11,081 bases of DNA from Thalassiosira profunda (Eukaryota > Bacillariophyta > Thalassiosirophyceae > Thalassiosirales > Thalassiosiraceae), in the NCBI GenBank assembly GCA_036939355.1, contig JALLAP010002117.1, forward strand, positions 1-11,081, in the 5' to 3' direction. Of the stretch, positions 1 through 7,220 are shown piece after piece. Under the pieces are notes generated by a model. That model had not been told where the DNA came from. It did not search any database and saw only the letters and a program-made list of their open reading frames with translations. The translations under genes and the position numbers were made by a program. Within the stretch, counting starts at the first letter, position 1. Each line of letters begins with the position of its first letter.

Positions 1-8
1 GTGGCGAA

Positions 9-33
9 GCCAGGGGGGCACAACTCCCCTGGC
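9..33. repeat. 8-bp inverted repeat, 9-nt loop
   Basis: GCCAGGGG at 9-16 is the exact reverse complement of CCCCTGGC at 26-33, with a 9-base loop. It overlaps the first GGGGGCACA copy. It could form a hairpin or be a palindromic protein site. As it lies at the window edge, it may be the end of a larger repeat. Confidence 0.4.
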
Positions 34-80
34 TAGGCTGACCTCGGAGGGGGGGGCACAAGGCGAGTTTAGGGGGCACA
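14..80 (+). repeat. Three copies of GGGGGCACA
   Basis: The nonamer GGGGGCACA occurs at 14-22, 52-60 and 72-80, each at the end of a G run of five to eight bases. Its function is unknown. It could be a cluster of transcription-factor sites upstream of the LRR gene, or part of a larger repeat running off the left edge of the window. The clustering is direct observation; any role is inference. Confidence 0.5.
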
Positions 81-115
81 CTTTGTGCTAGTCCACTGTA
101 CCCTCCTCGTGCACC

Positions 116-145
116 AACACCTCCGCTCGGTGGGCGGTAGGTGTT
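116..145. repeat. 11-bp inverted repeat with one bulge
   Basis: AACACCT (116-122) pairs with AGGTGTT (139-145), and CCGC (123-126) pairs with GCGG (134-137), leaving T138 as a bulge and a 7-nt loop. The result is an 11-bp stem about 95 bases before the LRR start codon. If transcription begins upstream, it would be a stable 5' UTR hairpin; otherwise it may be a dyad binding site. Confidence 0.4.
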
Positions 146-238
146 GCGTGTGTTGTGCCTCTTGCACCACAACCACCACGCCTACCTCTCCTCGCGTGCC
201 CGCGCGCTGCGTCGCCCCTCTTCCATTGCAAATTAAGT

Positions 239-1564
239 ATGTCGTCTCCAGGGCAGATCGATGACGAAAGGGAGTTTGAGGCTGCTTTTAGGCCTCAGCG
301 TTTCGGAGCAGGCGATCAACCCATGCGGCTGTTGAACTTGGTTAGGAGCAACAATCCCAATCTCAGAAGCCTCAATTTCGGGTCGTTAGTACACTCATTC
401 CGTGAGCCCGACCAGTTGAGATTGATCGGTCGATATGTTGCCAAGAACACACATCTGAGGGAGATCGTTTTTGGCGGGATGACCGATCAACTCATGCATC
501 ATCTATTCACCGAGTTGCATCAATGCCCCAACTTGGAGAAAATGATTGTTCGACATAACCATTTCGGGAGAGAGGGAATTGAGAGCATGCTGCCTCTCTT
601 GAACAATTCCTGCAAACTTACCGGCGTGAATTTCAGCCATAATGCCAGAATGGACGACGAATGGTTCGGCCTGATAGTGGGCGCATTGAACGGAGGGGGC
701 ATCGAAAGTCTGGTGGTCACGATGGTCGGTGATTTGACAGACATTACGGCGCTTCAGAATTGCACCCTCCCAAACCTGAAACTTCTCAACTTGAACTCAA
801 ATAGAATTAGCGCGGGATTGTTGGCACTGGAACACTTCGACACGCTAGAAGAGCTTTGTCTGAGTGCGAACGATATCGGCTTGGAGCAGTGCATCGATTT
901 GGTGGGCCTTCTTCGCAATCCAAATGCATCGCTGAAAACGCTTGGCTTGAAATCGGACAAACTATGCGACGAATCAATCGAAGCACTGGCTGGGGCGCTG
1001 AAGCACAATTCGACTCTAGAAGAGCTGCACATCGACGATTGGAACCTTCGCATCCGCGAGAGGGGGTATTTGGCTCTGCTGAGGCTCTTGCTCGATGTTT
1101 CCTCTATTGCCAACACTTACAGCTCAAATCACACATTGGGCACTGTGAAGCTTCCGCCGCACAATGAGCCTGATCCAGAAACCAACGAGTTGAGAAATAT
1201 GTTGAAAGAGACGCTTGCAATCAACAAGCTCTACAGGGCGATGCCTGCAAAGGCTGGTAAGATCAAAGTACTTCGGAATCAATTGAACAGTAGCGGCCGA
1301 AAAGAAATGTGCGATGCCCAGGGCATTGAGTTTGCATCCACCGGGAGCATCCTTGCGAATATCGACCCGTGTTTCCTGCCGAATGTTCTTGCACTGGTGG
1401 GGAGGTCCCCAAGGGATGGGAGAGACGAGCTTTTCGATGCTCTGGTTGAAACGGCTCCAGATTTGATGGCTCTCATTGATCGGAAGGCCTTGCTGGAAAA
1501 TGGCCTCCCGACAACCAATGGAGGAGAGGGACCGGGGGCGAAAAGGATGCGCAGGGCTGAATGA
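239..1564 (+). CDS. Leucine-rich repeat protein (ribonuclease-inhibitor-like LRRs)
   Basis: Uninterrupted 441-residue protein with no signal peptide or membrane segment, so probably cytosolic or nuclear. Start: ATG at 239 is the first ATG in the frame; the earlier GTG at 155 is unlikely in a eukaryote. Residues about 38-300 contain repeats of the form LxxLxLxxNxI, for example NPNLRSLNF, LPNLKLLNLNSNRI, LEELCLSANDIG and LEELHIDD, typical of RNI-like LRRs. These form a curved solenoid used for protein binding. After the LRRs comes a conserved-looking tail (about residues 367-423) containing PNVLALVGRS, ETAPDLMALIDRKALL and then a basic KRMRRAE end. I recall this tail from multi-copy diatom LRR proteins; that is memory, not a search. 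The binding partner is unknown. No introns are needed. The 3' end faces the TTI1 gene across only 84 bp. Confidence 0.85.
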   Translation: MSSPGQIDDEREFEAAFRPQRFGAGDQPMRLLNLVRSNNPNLRSLNFGSLVHSFREPDQLRLIGRYVAKNTHLREIVFGGMTDQLMHHLFTELHQCPNLEKMIVRHNHFGREGIESMLPLLNNSCKLTGVNFSHNARMDDEWFGLIVGALNGGGIESLVVTMVGDLTDITALQNCTLPNLKLLNLNSNRISAGLLALEHFDTLEELCLSANDIGLEQCIDLVGLLRNPNASLKTLGLKSDKLCDESIEALAGALKHNSTLEELHIDDWNLRIRERGYLALLRLLLDVSSIANTYSSNHTLGTVKLPPHNEPDPETNELRNMLKETLAINKLYRAMPAKAGKIKVLRNQLNSSGRKEMCDAQGIEFASTGSILANIDPCFLPNVLALVGRSPRDGRDELFDALVETAPDLMALIDRKALLENGLPTTNGGEGPGAKRMRRAE

Positions 1565-1587
1565 GTAGACGTAATTGGGGAGTTATG

Positions 1588-1593
1588 AATAAA
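1588..1593 (+). terminator. Candidate AATAAA polyadenylation signal
   Basis: A canonical AATAAA starts 24 bases after the LRR stop codon, inside the 84-bp convergent gap. Cleavage 10-30 bases downstream would fall just short of, or overlap, the 3' UTR of the opposing TTI1 gene. I saw no canonical AATAAA for the opposing gene on the minus strand of this gap. Confidence 0.55.
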
Positions 1594-1648
1594 GTAATGC
1601 ATTTGTAGTAAGCTCATTGCATTTGATTTGCAGCCTCGAACCACAAGC

Positions 1649-4600
1649 TCAGACGGGCTGCTCGGGCAGCCGATCCGCAAAGTCCAGCAGCGCGCCCGCC
1701 CGCTGGGACAGTGTGCGATCTTGACGGTCCCCGGCGACGGCGACGATGCTTTTGGAGCGAGGAATGCTTTTATCCGAGCCAATCGGGTTGCACGGAAACG
1801 ATCTCCCTGCAAGATTATGTAGCCCGCGCCACAGGCCGTCGCTGTCCACCGTGAGCATGGCCTTTACCGCAGCCAACGCAGCCTCGCCAACTGGATCACC
1901 GGGATCACCGTGAGCAAGCAAAGGGAATAGCATCGTTCCCGCAGCAGGTATGAGATGAGCCAGGCCGGATCCGCAGCTCGACTCGAACGTGCGCTGGAAG
2001 CATTCCAGTATGGATAGCAAGAGGGTGGGCTTTTGTTGGACGATCGCGGGCGAGCTGTGGCAATCTTGCACCAGCCCCGCGAGGACGGGAAACGCATCGT
2101 GCTCAAATCGATCGACGAAGAAGCCGTCCGAGCTCACGGAAAGCTCCGAGACGATCCGCAGCAGCTGGGAGATCAAATGTTCCAGTCCGGCCTTGGACGG
2201 GCCTTTCTCCTGATCCGCGGCCATCGCACGGCGCAGGGACAGGTCCGAGCGCGATATCCGATTGAGCGATGCCAAAGATGCGGACGCCGTCCGAAGTCGG
2301 GCCAAAATCGACGGCCAGAATTCCGCAATCGAGGGCAGCAACGGGTTGCTCGCAGATACGCCAAGGGCTGACCGCCGGAACGAGCCAACCTTCCCCAGGG
2401 ATAGGAAGCCGCACAAGATTGTATCGCAGCAGATCGTTTGGATCCTCAGATCGCTGTAGCCAAGCAGGTAGCAACATCGCTTGAGAATGCTATTGATGGC
2501 CTCGATCTCGCTCGACAATACTGCTTTCGTTTCGTCGTCTTTGATCTCTGCACGCGGCACTTCAGGTGGGCCAGCTTCCTGATCTGCACTTGGCTCAAAT
2601 GCATCATCAGGGCCCTCTTCATTTCCACCGGACTCGAAATTCAGCTCAAAATCGAGCCTGCTTAACCACTCGTCACTTCCCTGGTCAGGAGCAGGGGGCT
2701 CTGAATCTTTGCCATTGCTCCCAATGTATGCGTCCACCGACTCATCCATGAAAGAGCACATCGACCGGAACACGCCAACGGTGTCGAATACGGCGAAAGC
2801 GGTCATGTGCGCCTGCCGGTCGAAGTGTTCGAGCAAACGATCCAGCATGTGCACGACTGTTGCCACGTGAGCAACGACGGATGATGAATCACTGCCCTCG
2901 CTGGAAGATGATTCCTTGCTGTAAACAAGCGAGCGGAGGATGACGTCCACTACCCCCAACAGCGACCGGCCCATCCGACTTTGCTCTCTGGCATGCTTGC
3001 GCAGTCGCAGAGATATCGCATCCATCAAGTAGTCGACGTTGGATGCCAGCAACGACGAAACGTCCTTGCAGCCGATTCCCAGCGAGATTTCCCAAAGCAA
3101 GCTGAATGCTGCTCTCTGAACAGAGGAGTGGTTGCTGACGGGAGACGCCCTTTCGAGGATCGGTAGGAGTATGGTGGGCAGATGCAAGCCGATGTCGGTG
3201 CCCAGAGAACGCGCAAATTGTGTCATCAGACTCATCAACGACGAAACCAGGACGGCATTGCTGTGCATGATGGCGACTGAACTGTTCTGCTCCGCTCCCC
3301 GAGGTTCATTCGACTCAAATACGGTTGGCAGCGTCCACAAGGGATCGGCAACAATGGCAGGCAGCACGGACGATGCCAGCGACGAGAGAATGCGCAGGTG
3401 CGATTTGCTCAAGTCCTTTGCTTCGCCGAGCCCTCGCAATAGCTCCGTGGCAAACACGCACACTCCCGACCAACCTGTCCGTTGATTTAGTCCTCCTCCG
3501 ACAGCGGTAAAGTTTCCATTGCAGGAGCGAGAGAAAGACTCGAACACCTCGGCAACGCACGCATCAATCGCATAGGCGCATCTCTTGGCTCCCAGCGATC
3601 TGGCGAGCAAGTGGACGGTACGTTTTGCTGCCGCAGCTGCATCGTCCCTCAGGTAGAGGTAGCGACAGCTGCTGTCGCGTTGGAATAATACCAACGAGTT
3701 TGGATCCGTTGTCGAGCCGGATTCAATCAACGGTCCGGAGGAGATCGAGTTGGCATCTGGCGCAAAGAGGACTGAAGGAGGGAGAAAGAAAAATGTGTGA
3801 GGGCTCATGTGGACACTGGAATCGCCGGTTTTGGACGTACACCAACATAGCTCACCTGAGAAGGCCCTGGTCAATACTTCCACCGCTTCCCCACAGCCAA
3901 GGGCCGGGCCAATGTCGCTCTTCCTCCTCCCCTTCAGGCACTCCTGCACATCAAAATTGTCGTCCGTGCCACGAAACGACACCAGCAGGTAGCCATCGAT
4001 CAGGCGCAGATGGTTGCCAACCTCCGACTCGCGCCCGCTCCTCGCGAATGCGGGCAGGGCCTCGACCAGCTCGAGCACGGCCGGTGCGACGGACTGGCCC
4101 AGGAGTTGCTTCCACCTGGACGTTCCGAGGTGCGCTTTGTACAAACATAGGGTATCGCGAGAGCAGCGGGACAACTCTTTGTCGTCGTCGCACAGCGTGG
4201 CCAGGCAATATTCCAGCGCCTTCTTGGACAGGGCTTTTGCGTTGGTTCCGGACCAGACGGAATGCGCCTCCACCAAGATCGCCCGGCAGATGTGCACTCC
4301 GCTCTTGCGCACGGCGCTGGAGCGGTTCGCGGTCAGCAGCGAAAGGAGCACCGAGAGAGGGCCCGGGAGGCGTTGGTTCACTTCCATTTTCATTTCCATC
4401 CGTCGCTTGTCCTCCGGCGAAATCTCCCCTGGCACCGAGGCTTCGTCAACCTGAGCAGGTTGCTCGGACATTCTAACCGCCGCCATGAGAGAGTCCGCGA
4501 TGGATTGGACCTCGTCGTTTGCATTCTTAGCATTGGGCATCTCTCTGCGTTCATCGGATGGCCCGCAGCTCAGAGATTGCCGCAGCAACAGCGCCACGCA

Positions 4601-5851
4601 CTCGACGCACCCCGCGCCCACCTTCGACGACGCCGCCATCGACGCGTACCGCAGCGTCGCCACCGCCGCGCGGTACAATCCTGCAAAACATCCGGGCAGC
4701 ATCGATCCCCACAATTCCCGCAGTGGCACGCCGATCAGGAGGGAATGCAGTGTGGACACTGCCTCGAGCTGCAGGGCCGCATTCTCCGTTCGGTGCACCC
4801 CCTTCCCGTTATTTTGGGTTTGCGTGTCGCCCCCCGGCAGCAGCGACAGGCACCCCTGGACGAGGCGGGCGACCAATGCCCCGTCCATGGCCGATCCCAC
4901 CGCCTTGGCGAGGGGGGACGTCGGCCTTTCCACACTCCCCTTGCCCTTTTCTGGCAGGGACGGCCATGGCTCGCCCGAGGAACGGTCCGCGTCCTCCCCC
5001 GCCGGGTCGACGAAGGAGCGGGCGCACGCCAAGATGGCCGCGGCGCACTCCTCCCCCCGATCCAATGCCGGCTCGTTGATTCTGTTGACCTCGTCGGCGC
5101 TCTTCTTCTCGGCATCGTCTGTTTGATCAACGTCAGCGTGTTGCGCTCCCCCGGGGAAATTGGAGCCCGAAGCCCTTTCGTCGGCGGTGGCAGCCTCCAA
5201 CGACGAGAGGGCCACCGCACAAGAAATGAGAGCGGGCAATGCCAAAGTCTTGATCCCGTCGTCGAGTGGGGCGCCATCAGCCTCCGCTCCATTTTCCCCG
5301 GCGCGAGTGTCTGAATGCAGCCCTGCAACGGCCCGCCGTCGGACCCTCCCCACGGCTTGCAAGGCCCGCGCCGCCTCCTCCGTGCACGCGTACTCGGCGC
5401 TCCGCAGTATGAGATGCGTCCGCCCGCAGTCCTCGTTGGACGATGTTTGTTGCTGCTGTGCGCCTCGATGGTGGCGGCGCTGCAAGATGGCCAACAGGGG
5501 GACCGCCGCGCCGGCCAACTGCCGTCCGATTTTACGGGCGGCAGCGATACGTCGTTCGTTATTTGCAGCGTCTTTGCGACCCTCTGCCACCCCCTCGTTA
5601 CCCTCGCCGACATTCAACGCCTCCTCGGCATTGTGCAGCGCCCCCCGCAATAAAGTCAGCAGCTGCCGCTCCTGCCGGAGGCGCTCCAGCTCCGCGCCCA
5701 TCTCATGCTGGGGTCGCGACGACGCCTCGTCGGCAGGATTGTATGCGGGGCCATTATTTTGCCGCCGTAACTCGCCGAGGAAGAGGAGCCGACGGACGAG
5801 CGGGGTGGCGTGGGCGTCGAGGAGGCGGGAGGCGAGGGATGGCTGCTCCAT
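1649..5851 (-). CDS. TTI1: TTI1-like HEAT-repeat protein (TELO2-interacting protein 1)
   Basis: Two exons (5851-3856 and 3771-1649) give 1372 residues. TTI1 with TEL2 and TTI2 forms the cytosolic TTT complex, which works with Hsp90/R2TP to fold and stabilise PIKK kinases (TOR, ATM, ATR, SMG1). The match rests on family landmarks in the right order: LWGSMLPG near residue 384, LRLIDGYLLV in the middle, FWPSILARL near 1151, DGFFVDRFEHDAFPVLAGL near 1216 and MLTVDSDGLW near 1309, resembling the conserved C-terminal part of animal and plant TTI1. It is longer than human TTI1 (about 1090) because of a low-complexity Ala/Gln/Asp-rich N-terminal region and an acidic insert near residue 1055. Start: ATG 5851 has A at -3 and G at +4. 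An in-frame ATG at 5938 would add 29 Pro/Ala-rich residues. It is divergently arranged with the secreted Cys-rich gene. Confidence 0.82.
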   Translation of the reverse strand: MEQPSLASRLLDAHATPLVRRLLFLGELRRQNNGPAYNPADEASSRPQHEMGAELERLRQERQLLTLLRGALHNAEEALNVGEGNEGVAEGRKDAANNERRIAAARKIGRQLAGAAVPLLAILQRRHHRGAQQQQTSSNEDCGRTHLILRSAEYACTEEAARALQAVGRVRRRAVAGLHSDTRAGENGAEADGAPLDDGIKTLALPALISCAVALSSLEAATADERASGSNFPGGAQHADVDQTDDAEKKSADEVNRINEPALDRGEECAAAILACARSFVDPAGEDADRSSGEPWPSLPEKGKGSVERPTSPLAKAVGSAMDGALVARLVQGCLSLLPGGDTQTQNNGKGVHRTENAALQLEAVSTLHSLLIGVPLRELWGSMLPGCFAGLYRAAVATLRYASMAASSKVGAGCVECVALLLRQSLSCGPSDERREMPNAKNANDEVQSIADSLMAAVRMSEQPAQVDEASVPGEISPEDKRRMEMKMEVNQRLPGPLSVLLSLLTANRSSAVRKSGVHICRAILVEAHSVWSGTNAKALSKKALEYCLATLCDDDKELSRCSRDTLCLYKAHLGTSRWKQLLGQSVAPAVLELVEALPAFARSGRESEVGNHLRLIDGYLLVSFRGTDDNFDVQECLKGRRKSDIGPALGCGEAVEVLTRAFSGELCWCTSKTGDSSVHMSPHTFFFLPPSVLFAPDANSISSGPLIESGSTTDPNSLVLFQRDSSCRYLYLRDDAAAAAKRTVHLLARSLGAKRCAYAIDACVAEVFESFSRSCNGNFTAVGGGLNQRTGWSGVCVFATELLRGLGEAKDLSKSHLRILSSLASSVLPAIVADPLWTLPTVFESNEPRGAEQNSSVAIMHSNAVLVSSLMSLMTQFARSLGTDIGLHLPTILLPILERASPVSNHSSVQRAAFSLLWEISLGIGCKDVSSLLASNVDYLMDAISLRLRKHAREQSRMGRSLLGVVDVILRSLVYSKESSSSEGSDSSSVVAHVATVVHMLDRLLEHFDRQAHMTAFAVFDTVGVFRSMCSFMDESVDAYIGSNGKDSEPPAPDQGSDEWLSRLDFELNFESGGNEEGPDDAFEPSADQEAGPPEVPRAEIKDDETKAVLSSEIEAINSILKRCCYLLGYSDLRIQTICCDTILCGFLSLGKVGSFRRSALGVSASNPLLPSIAEFWPSILARLRTASASLASLNRISRSDLSLRRAMAADQEKGPSKAGLEHLISQLLRIVSELSVSSDGFFVDRFEHDAFPVLAGLVQDCHSSPAIVQQKPTLLLSILECFQRTFESSCGSGLAHLIPAAGTMLFPLLAHGDPGDPVGEAALAAVKAMLTVDSDGLWRGLHNLAGRSFPCNPIGSDKSIPRSKSIVAVAGDRQDRTLSQRAGALLDFADRLPEQPV
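3772..3855 (-). other. In-frame, stop-free intron of TTI1
   Basis: On the minus strand CTCAG|GTGAGC leads in and a pyrimidine-rich TTTTTCTTTCTCCCTCCTTCAG leads out, which are strong donor and acceptor signals. The 84 nt equal exactly 28 codons without a stop, so the frame stays open if unspliced. Translation of it (Cys/Trp/His- and Phe/Pro-rich) does not resemble the surrounding helical-repeat sequence. It is phase 1; splicing joins ...TRAFS to VLFAPDAN. Splicing is inferred, not proved. Confidence 0.8.
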
Positions 5852-6115
5852 GATGGCGCCGTCGGGGGGGCGGGGGGGACGAGTTGCCGCCGGGCCCTGG
5901 CTGGGCCCTGGCTGGGCGGATTTGTTTGCAGGGTACATACCTAGGTACGAAAAGTACGTACAATACGTAAGAAACGAAGCTAAGCAAGGACGAGACAGCA
6001 CAGCGAGCAGGACGCGTGTTGCAACAGAGTCCTCGGAAACGATGCTTCTAGCAGCTCAATGCCGATCAACACCAGCAACCTTCACTCATAACCGGGCATC
6101 CCGATCCTGATCAAC
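5852..6115. promoter_or_regulatory. Divergent promoter region, TTI1 / secreted Cys-rich gene
   Basis: These 264 bp between two divergently oriented start codons must hold both promoters and 5' UTRs. Notable elements are the palindrome GTACGTAC at 5954-5961 and a second TACGTA at 5964-5969. These have the ACGT core bound by many bZIP factors. Two short upstream ORFs (ATG at 6042 and 6059) precede the Cys-rich start and would lie in its leader if transcription begins before 6042. No TATA box was recognised. Confidence 0.5.
5892..5915. repeat. 12-bp tandem duplication
   Basis: GGGCCCTGGCTG occurs twice head to tail just upstream of the preferred TTI1 start codon. It would lie in the TTI1 5' UTR, or inside the coding region if the upstream ATG at 5938 is used. 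Probably a slippage product; no function is evident. Confidence 0.6.
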
Positions 6116-6963
6116 ATGAAATTGTTCGTCGTCTTTGCTTCTACGTATGCCCTCGCGGCCACCGCCGCCGGCGAGTCCGCGCAGGCCGAACCATCTTCCT
6201 CCCTGCGGGGAGCCGTCCCGCCTTGGAATCACGGCGGCGGCGGACGCCGGGGCATTCCCAGTGAGTTTCGTCGGTTCTCATAATACAGCCGAGCACTGCA
6301 GCGTATCATAACCTCACATTGCAACTCGCGATATGTACCACACAGCCGGCAGCAGCGAAGGCTACCGCTGCCACGGCAACGCCGATCGCTGCATGGATTG
6401 CTGCGACGAGCTGGGCGAAGGCCCATCGCAGCAACGCGCGTGCGAGGTGTGGTGCGGCATGAACTGCCCCAAGGCGACGGAGGCCGAGGAGATTGAATTC
6501 TTGGGGCTCAAATATTGTCCCCAGGACGACGAGTCTGGCGATGGAGAGGGTGAGGAGACTTGACGTCGGTATCTTGATGCACCAATATCTACTCTCCTAC
6601 CTTATCTAACATCACATCTGCGCCTTCTCGATGTATAGATGGAGGTGGCAGTGGCGAACGCGGAGGCAGTGGTAGGTTGAGTAATGTACATGTGTTCATC
6701 TTCGTGCACTTTACACTGACACTGTGTGATCGTTCGACGAAATGAATACAGATGGCGGAGAAGGCGGAAGCAGCGGAGGAACTGCCGGCTACAGCTGCCA
6801 CGGAAACGTCAATCGCTGCATGGATTGCTGCGACGAATACGGCCTTGGCCGCGCGTGCGAGGCGTGGTGCGGACCCAACTGTCCCCCTGCGACAGAGGCC
6901 GAAGAGATCGAGTTCTCGGGTCTGACGTACTGCCCGGATGCGGATGCGATTGAGATCGCCTAG
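6116..6963 (+). CDS. Secreted protein with two tandem 8-cysteine domains (four exons)
   Basis: Exons 6116-6260, 6346-6549, 6639-6671 and 6752-6963 give 197 residues; all three introns are phase 1. Start: ATG 6116 with A at -3. The N-terminus MKLFVVFASTYALAATAAG is a good signal peptide, so the product should enter the secretory pathway. A Gly/Arg-rich spacer (to residue 48) follows. Domain 1 spans residues 55-106 and domain 2 spans 141-188, each patterned Y-x-C-H-G-N-x2-R-C-M-D-C-C-D-E-x(n)-A-C-E-x-W-C-G-x-N-C-P-x-A-T-E-A-E-E-I-E-F-x-G-L-x-Y-C. There are sixteen cysteines in the mature part and none elsewhere, so paired disulfides are likely. An acidic Gly/Ser linker joins the domains. I do not recognise the family. 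An extracellular or cell-wall protein is plausible, but no function is assigned. The gene model rests on splice signals and domain repetition, without transcript data. Confidence 0.85.
6261..6345 (+). other. Intron 1 of the secreted Cys-rich gene
   Basis: 85 nt, GTGAGT at the 5' end and ACCACACAG at the 3' end, phase 1. It separates the signal-peptide exon from the first cysteine domain. Reading through it meets a TAA stop at once, so splicing is required for the domain to be made. Confidence 0.85.
6550..6638 (+). other. Intron 2 of the secreted Cys-rich gene
   Basis: 89 nt, GTGAGG donor and GATGTATAG acceptor, phase 1. It follows the acidic tail of domain 1. Retention gives a TGA stop four codons into the intron, making a one-domain secreted protein. 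Confidence 0.8.
6672..6751 (+). other. Intron 3 of the secreted Cys-rich gene
   Basis: 80 nt, GTAGGT donor and GAATACAG acceptor, phase 1. With intron 2 it brackets a 33-nt micro-exon (6639-6671) encoding the linker DGGGSGERGGS. Because both flanks are phase 1, skipping the micro-exon would keep the frame. Confidence 0.75.
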
Positions 6964-7220
6964 AGTGCTGTCGAGTGTTTGCGAAAGGGTGTGCCTCGCG
7001 GTGTCTGCGTTGCAAAGATAAGAGTGGACAGATCAAACAATTAAGTTACCCCGCAATACGCTTAACCAGGAAGCTGGACCAAAGGGACGTGTACACAGAC
7101 AGATGACAACCCAGCCCTAAATCCCGACAAACGACGCCACCAACACCACCAAGATTCCAGAGGCCACCGTGGCACCCATGACTGTGTCTCAGAGAATCAG
7201 CAGGCCAACAGTTGCTAAAG
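6964..7220. other. Convergent gap, 257 bp
   Basis: This lies between the stop of the secreted gene and the stop of the coiled-coil gene and should contain both 3' UTRs. I see no canonical AATAAA on either strand. The minus strand of 7117-7181 has a CACAG acceptor followed by a short hydrophobic reading frame that could be an alternative last exon of the coiled-coil gene (see findings). Nothing else was recognised. Confidence 0.45.

Larger units (their letters stand above)
1..238. promoter_or_regulatory. Upstream flank / 5' UTR of the LRR gene
   Basis: There is no convincing gene here. The reading frame of the downstream LRR gene is open back to about 155, but its only earlier start is a GTG and the extra residues are a Pro/Ala/Leu-rich string, so I treat this as promoter and 5' UTR. 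It holds three copies of GGGGGCACA and two hairpin-capable inverted repeats (separate entries). No TATA box is evident. The ATG at 239 is preceded by AAATTAAGT, an A/T-rich leader unlike the GC-rich DNA around it. Confidence 0.5.
6352..6930 (+). repeat. Duplicated cysteine-domain exons
   Basis: Exons 2 and 4 of the secreted gene are clearly related at DNA level. For example, 25 identical bases lie at 6385-6409 and 6812-6836, across the C-M-D-C-C-D core. The copies differ by a 4-residue insertion in domain 1 after DELGEGP. The matching phase 1 boundaries point to tandem duplication of an exon with its flanking intron sequence. Confidence 0.85.

Noticed and set aside
155..238. N-terminal extension of the LRR protein
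   Set aside because: It starts at GTG, is Pro/Ala/Leu-rich and lies in a GC-rich leader with repeats. The first ATG is at 239.
4262..6110. Long plus-strand open frames opposite the 5' half of TTI1
   Set aside because: They are Arg/Pro/Ser-rich, as expected from the complement of a GC-rich coding region, overlap each other, and show no domain pattern. The minus strand has the TTI1 landmarks.
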